Part shown: in pieces, positions 62,601-64,000 of the stretch
Layout of the letters: every line of letters starts with the position of its first letter
Position numbering within the stretch: position 1 is the first letter of the stretch
Source of the DNA: Aphrophora alni
Lineage: Eukaryota; Arthropoda; Insecta; Hemiptera; Aphrophoridae
Reading direction: 5' to 3'
Assembly: GCA_963513935.1 (NCBI GenBank)
Contig: OY740772.1
Location: forward strand, 103,869,340-103,933,339
Length of the DNA: 64,000 nt
Notes under the pieces: generated by a model
Seen by the model: the letters and a program-made list of their open reading frames with translations, nothing else
Database searches by the model: none
What the model was told of the DNA's origin: nothing
Position numbers and translations under genes: made by a program

Positions 62601-64000
62601 TCCTTGTAAAAAAACCATATCTGTTAAGTAAGTTAATCATATTATAACTAATTCAAGAAATCATTATTTAAAGTATTAGTAATAGTCCCTCATCACGTGC
62701 TGGCTGACTGAGTGGTATCTAGTTTTAGTCGATAGGTCTGGGCTGTGACCGTTGTGTCAACCAAGTTTCAAAAGATCCACGATCCTCTATTCCCAACCTT
62801 AAATTAATACCAATAATGATTAGTATTGTATCCATATTGTCGCAAACTTCACAATTTTAACTATTAGTTTAAATTTATGTTTTATACGGTTTGTGTTGCT
62901 TTAATCTATATTTTTTACAACTGGTTCTACGAACATCATCATACGTTGAACCTAGGAAGTTTTAATACGTTCAACAAATCATGCTTGTAGACACAATGTA
63001 GACTACTGTCTAGGGCGAACAGAAGAAACCATACACTTAATGTTTTGTGTTCTTATTGACCCTAGTATACAAAATACAGGGTAATTTTATTAATCGCAAA
63101 ACATTTCGACTTCCGTTTTTTGACTGATATTTACTTTTCATGGCCTCAGGTAACAGAAAAAGTCAATTTTGGGGACTACACAAATATAGCGCAATTCAGA
63201 AATAATTTAATTTAAAATATTTTAAAGCAGTTGTTTTTTCATCCGGTGTTATACAAATTTCAATTAAGTATGCAATTGTACCAACCTTCTCTCTCTCTAT
63301 CATGCCAGGTAGCAAATTTATTTGCAAAAATGTAATTTCAAACTCTCACCTTCCAAGAAAATGTGATATGCATACAGTTACAAATCTGGCAAAGACGTCT
63401 GTTAGGGCCTAGCCGCCGTAAAAAAGTAGTTTTATACAAAATTACGATACTCAAAAAACCTGTGTAACAACTGTTTTAAAAAGCTTACATTTTTGTATAA
63501 GATCCCAGATTTATCAACAAAATTTAACATTTACTTTAACCCCTAAGAAATGTAGCTGTAGGTTCTCCTTGTATGGTTAGGCTAGGTAAGTACTTGATGG
63601 CCCAATCAACTTGTTTAACATATACTAAATTGTTTAAAAAAATTATTTGTGTATGAAAGAGACCACAGATTAGATTTTTAAAGTTATATTTTAGCCACTT
63701 TTGTTAGGAGGGGCGAAACGCTCATATTGAAAATAATTAAATTTTGTTAGGTAAAATAAATTAAAAAATTGAAATTAAGAGTTTCACCAAACAATAAAAT
63801 ACAATGCAATCGACAATTAAAATATAAGGAACTTGTTAGTCGAGGAAACTAGGTTAGGATTACGAAGAGAAGTCAGGATCTCATTTACTAATTAGAGGAT
63901 TAGAAGCGTCGTTGAACTTTATCAATTAACCCTCGTCGGTGGCACTAAACTGTTTTTAACTTTCCCGGAGAAACTTATTAAAGAAAGTTAGAGTAAGACG
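62600..64000. other. AT-rich DNA to the end of the window, no gene recognised
   Basis: No domain, splice-consistent exon or repeat could be supported. Confidence 0.5.

Overview
The window reads as AT-rich nuclear DNA of an insect. Its transposon fossils include I/Jockey-type LINEs, Penelope-like elements (PLEs) and mariner/Tc1 relics. The exact taxon cannot be fixed from sequence alone; a hemipteran is a guess. It is mostly repeat-derived intergenic DNA. Almost every open frame in it is a chance frame or a transposon relic. Only one convincing host gene is visible: a two-exon gene at 26800-28661 (+) for a secreted peptide with an inhibitor-cystine-knot (ICK, knottin) cysteine framework.

That gene sits in a large imperfect palindrome. 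A left arm (about 14.83-21.99 kb) is repeated in reverse orientation as a right arm (about 27.72-34.27 kb), around a 5.7 kb spacer. The second exon of the peptide gene is present in both arms: 28551-28661 (+) and 21065-21166 (-). Both copies keep the splice acceptor, the stop, the polyadenylation signals and all five exon-2 cysteines. They differ at about half of the other residues, while the neighbouring non-coding DNA of the arms is about 93-100% identical by eye. The left copy has no recognisable first exon. An 86-bp satellite downstream of each copy has 21 units on the left and 4 on the right. The spacer holds PLE fragments on both strands, hammerhead-like motifs, and a 5'-truncated LINE (23788-25932) with an 11-bp target-site duplication. 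A paralogous empty site for that LINE lies in the right arm near 33.28 kb.

Left flank (0-14.8 kb): a long GA microsatellite; an inverted copy of a repeat family that recurs at 37-55 kb; a foldback MITE (5081-5858); a 52-bp tandem array built from two alternating 26-bp monomers (8253-9510); a mariner transposase fossil (about 10.05-10.40 kb); and a LINE 5' end/ORF1 fragment (about 12.54-13.40 kb).

Right flank (34.3-64 kb): an 81-bp tandem array; a Tc1-like relic; a second GA tract; a region from about 37.4 to 54.8 kb made of diverged multi-kilobase units with nested minisatellites of 84 bp and 83 bp; a frameshifted DUF7869-like gene (50141-50985, -); PLE-type ends near 55.0 and 61.1 kb, the second inside a palindrome; and a GC-rich island at 62.15-62.60 kb.

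No rRNA, tRNA, CRISPR array or bacterial-type operon was seen. All alignments and counts were made by eye from the sequence, so percentages and outer borders are approximate.
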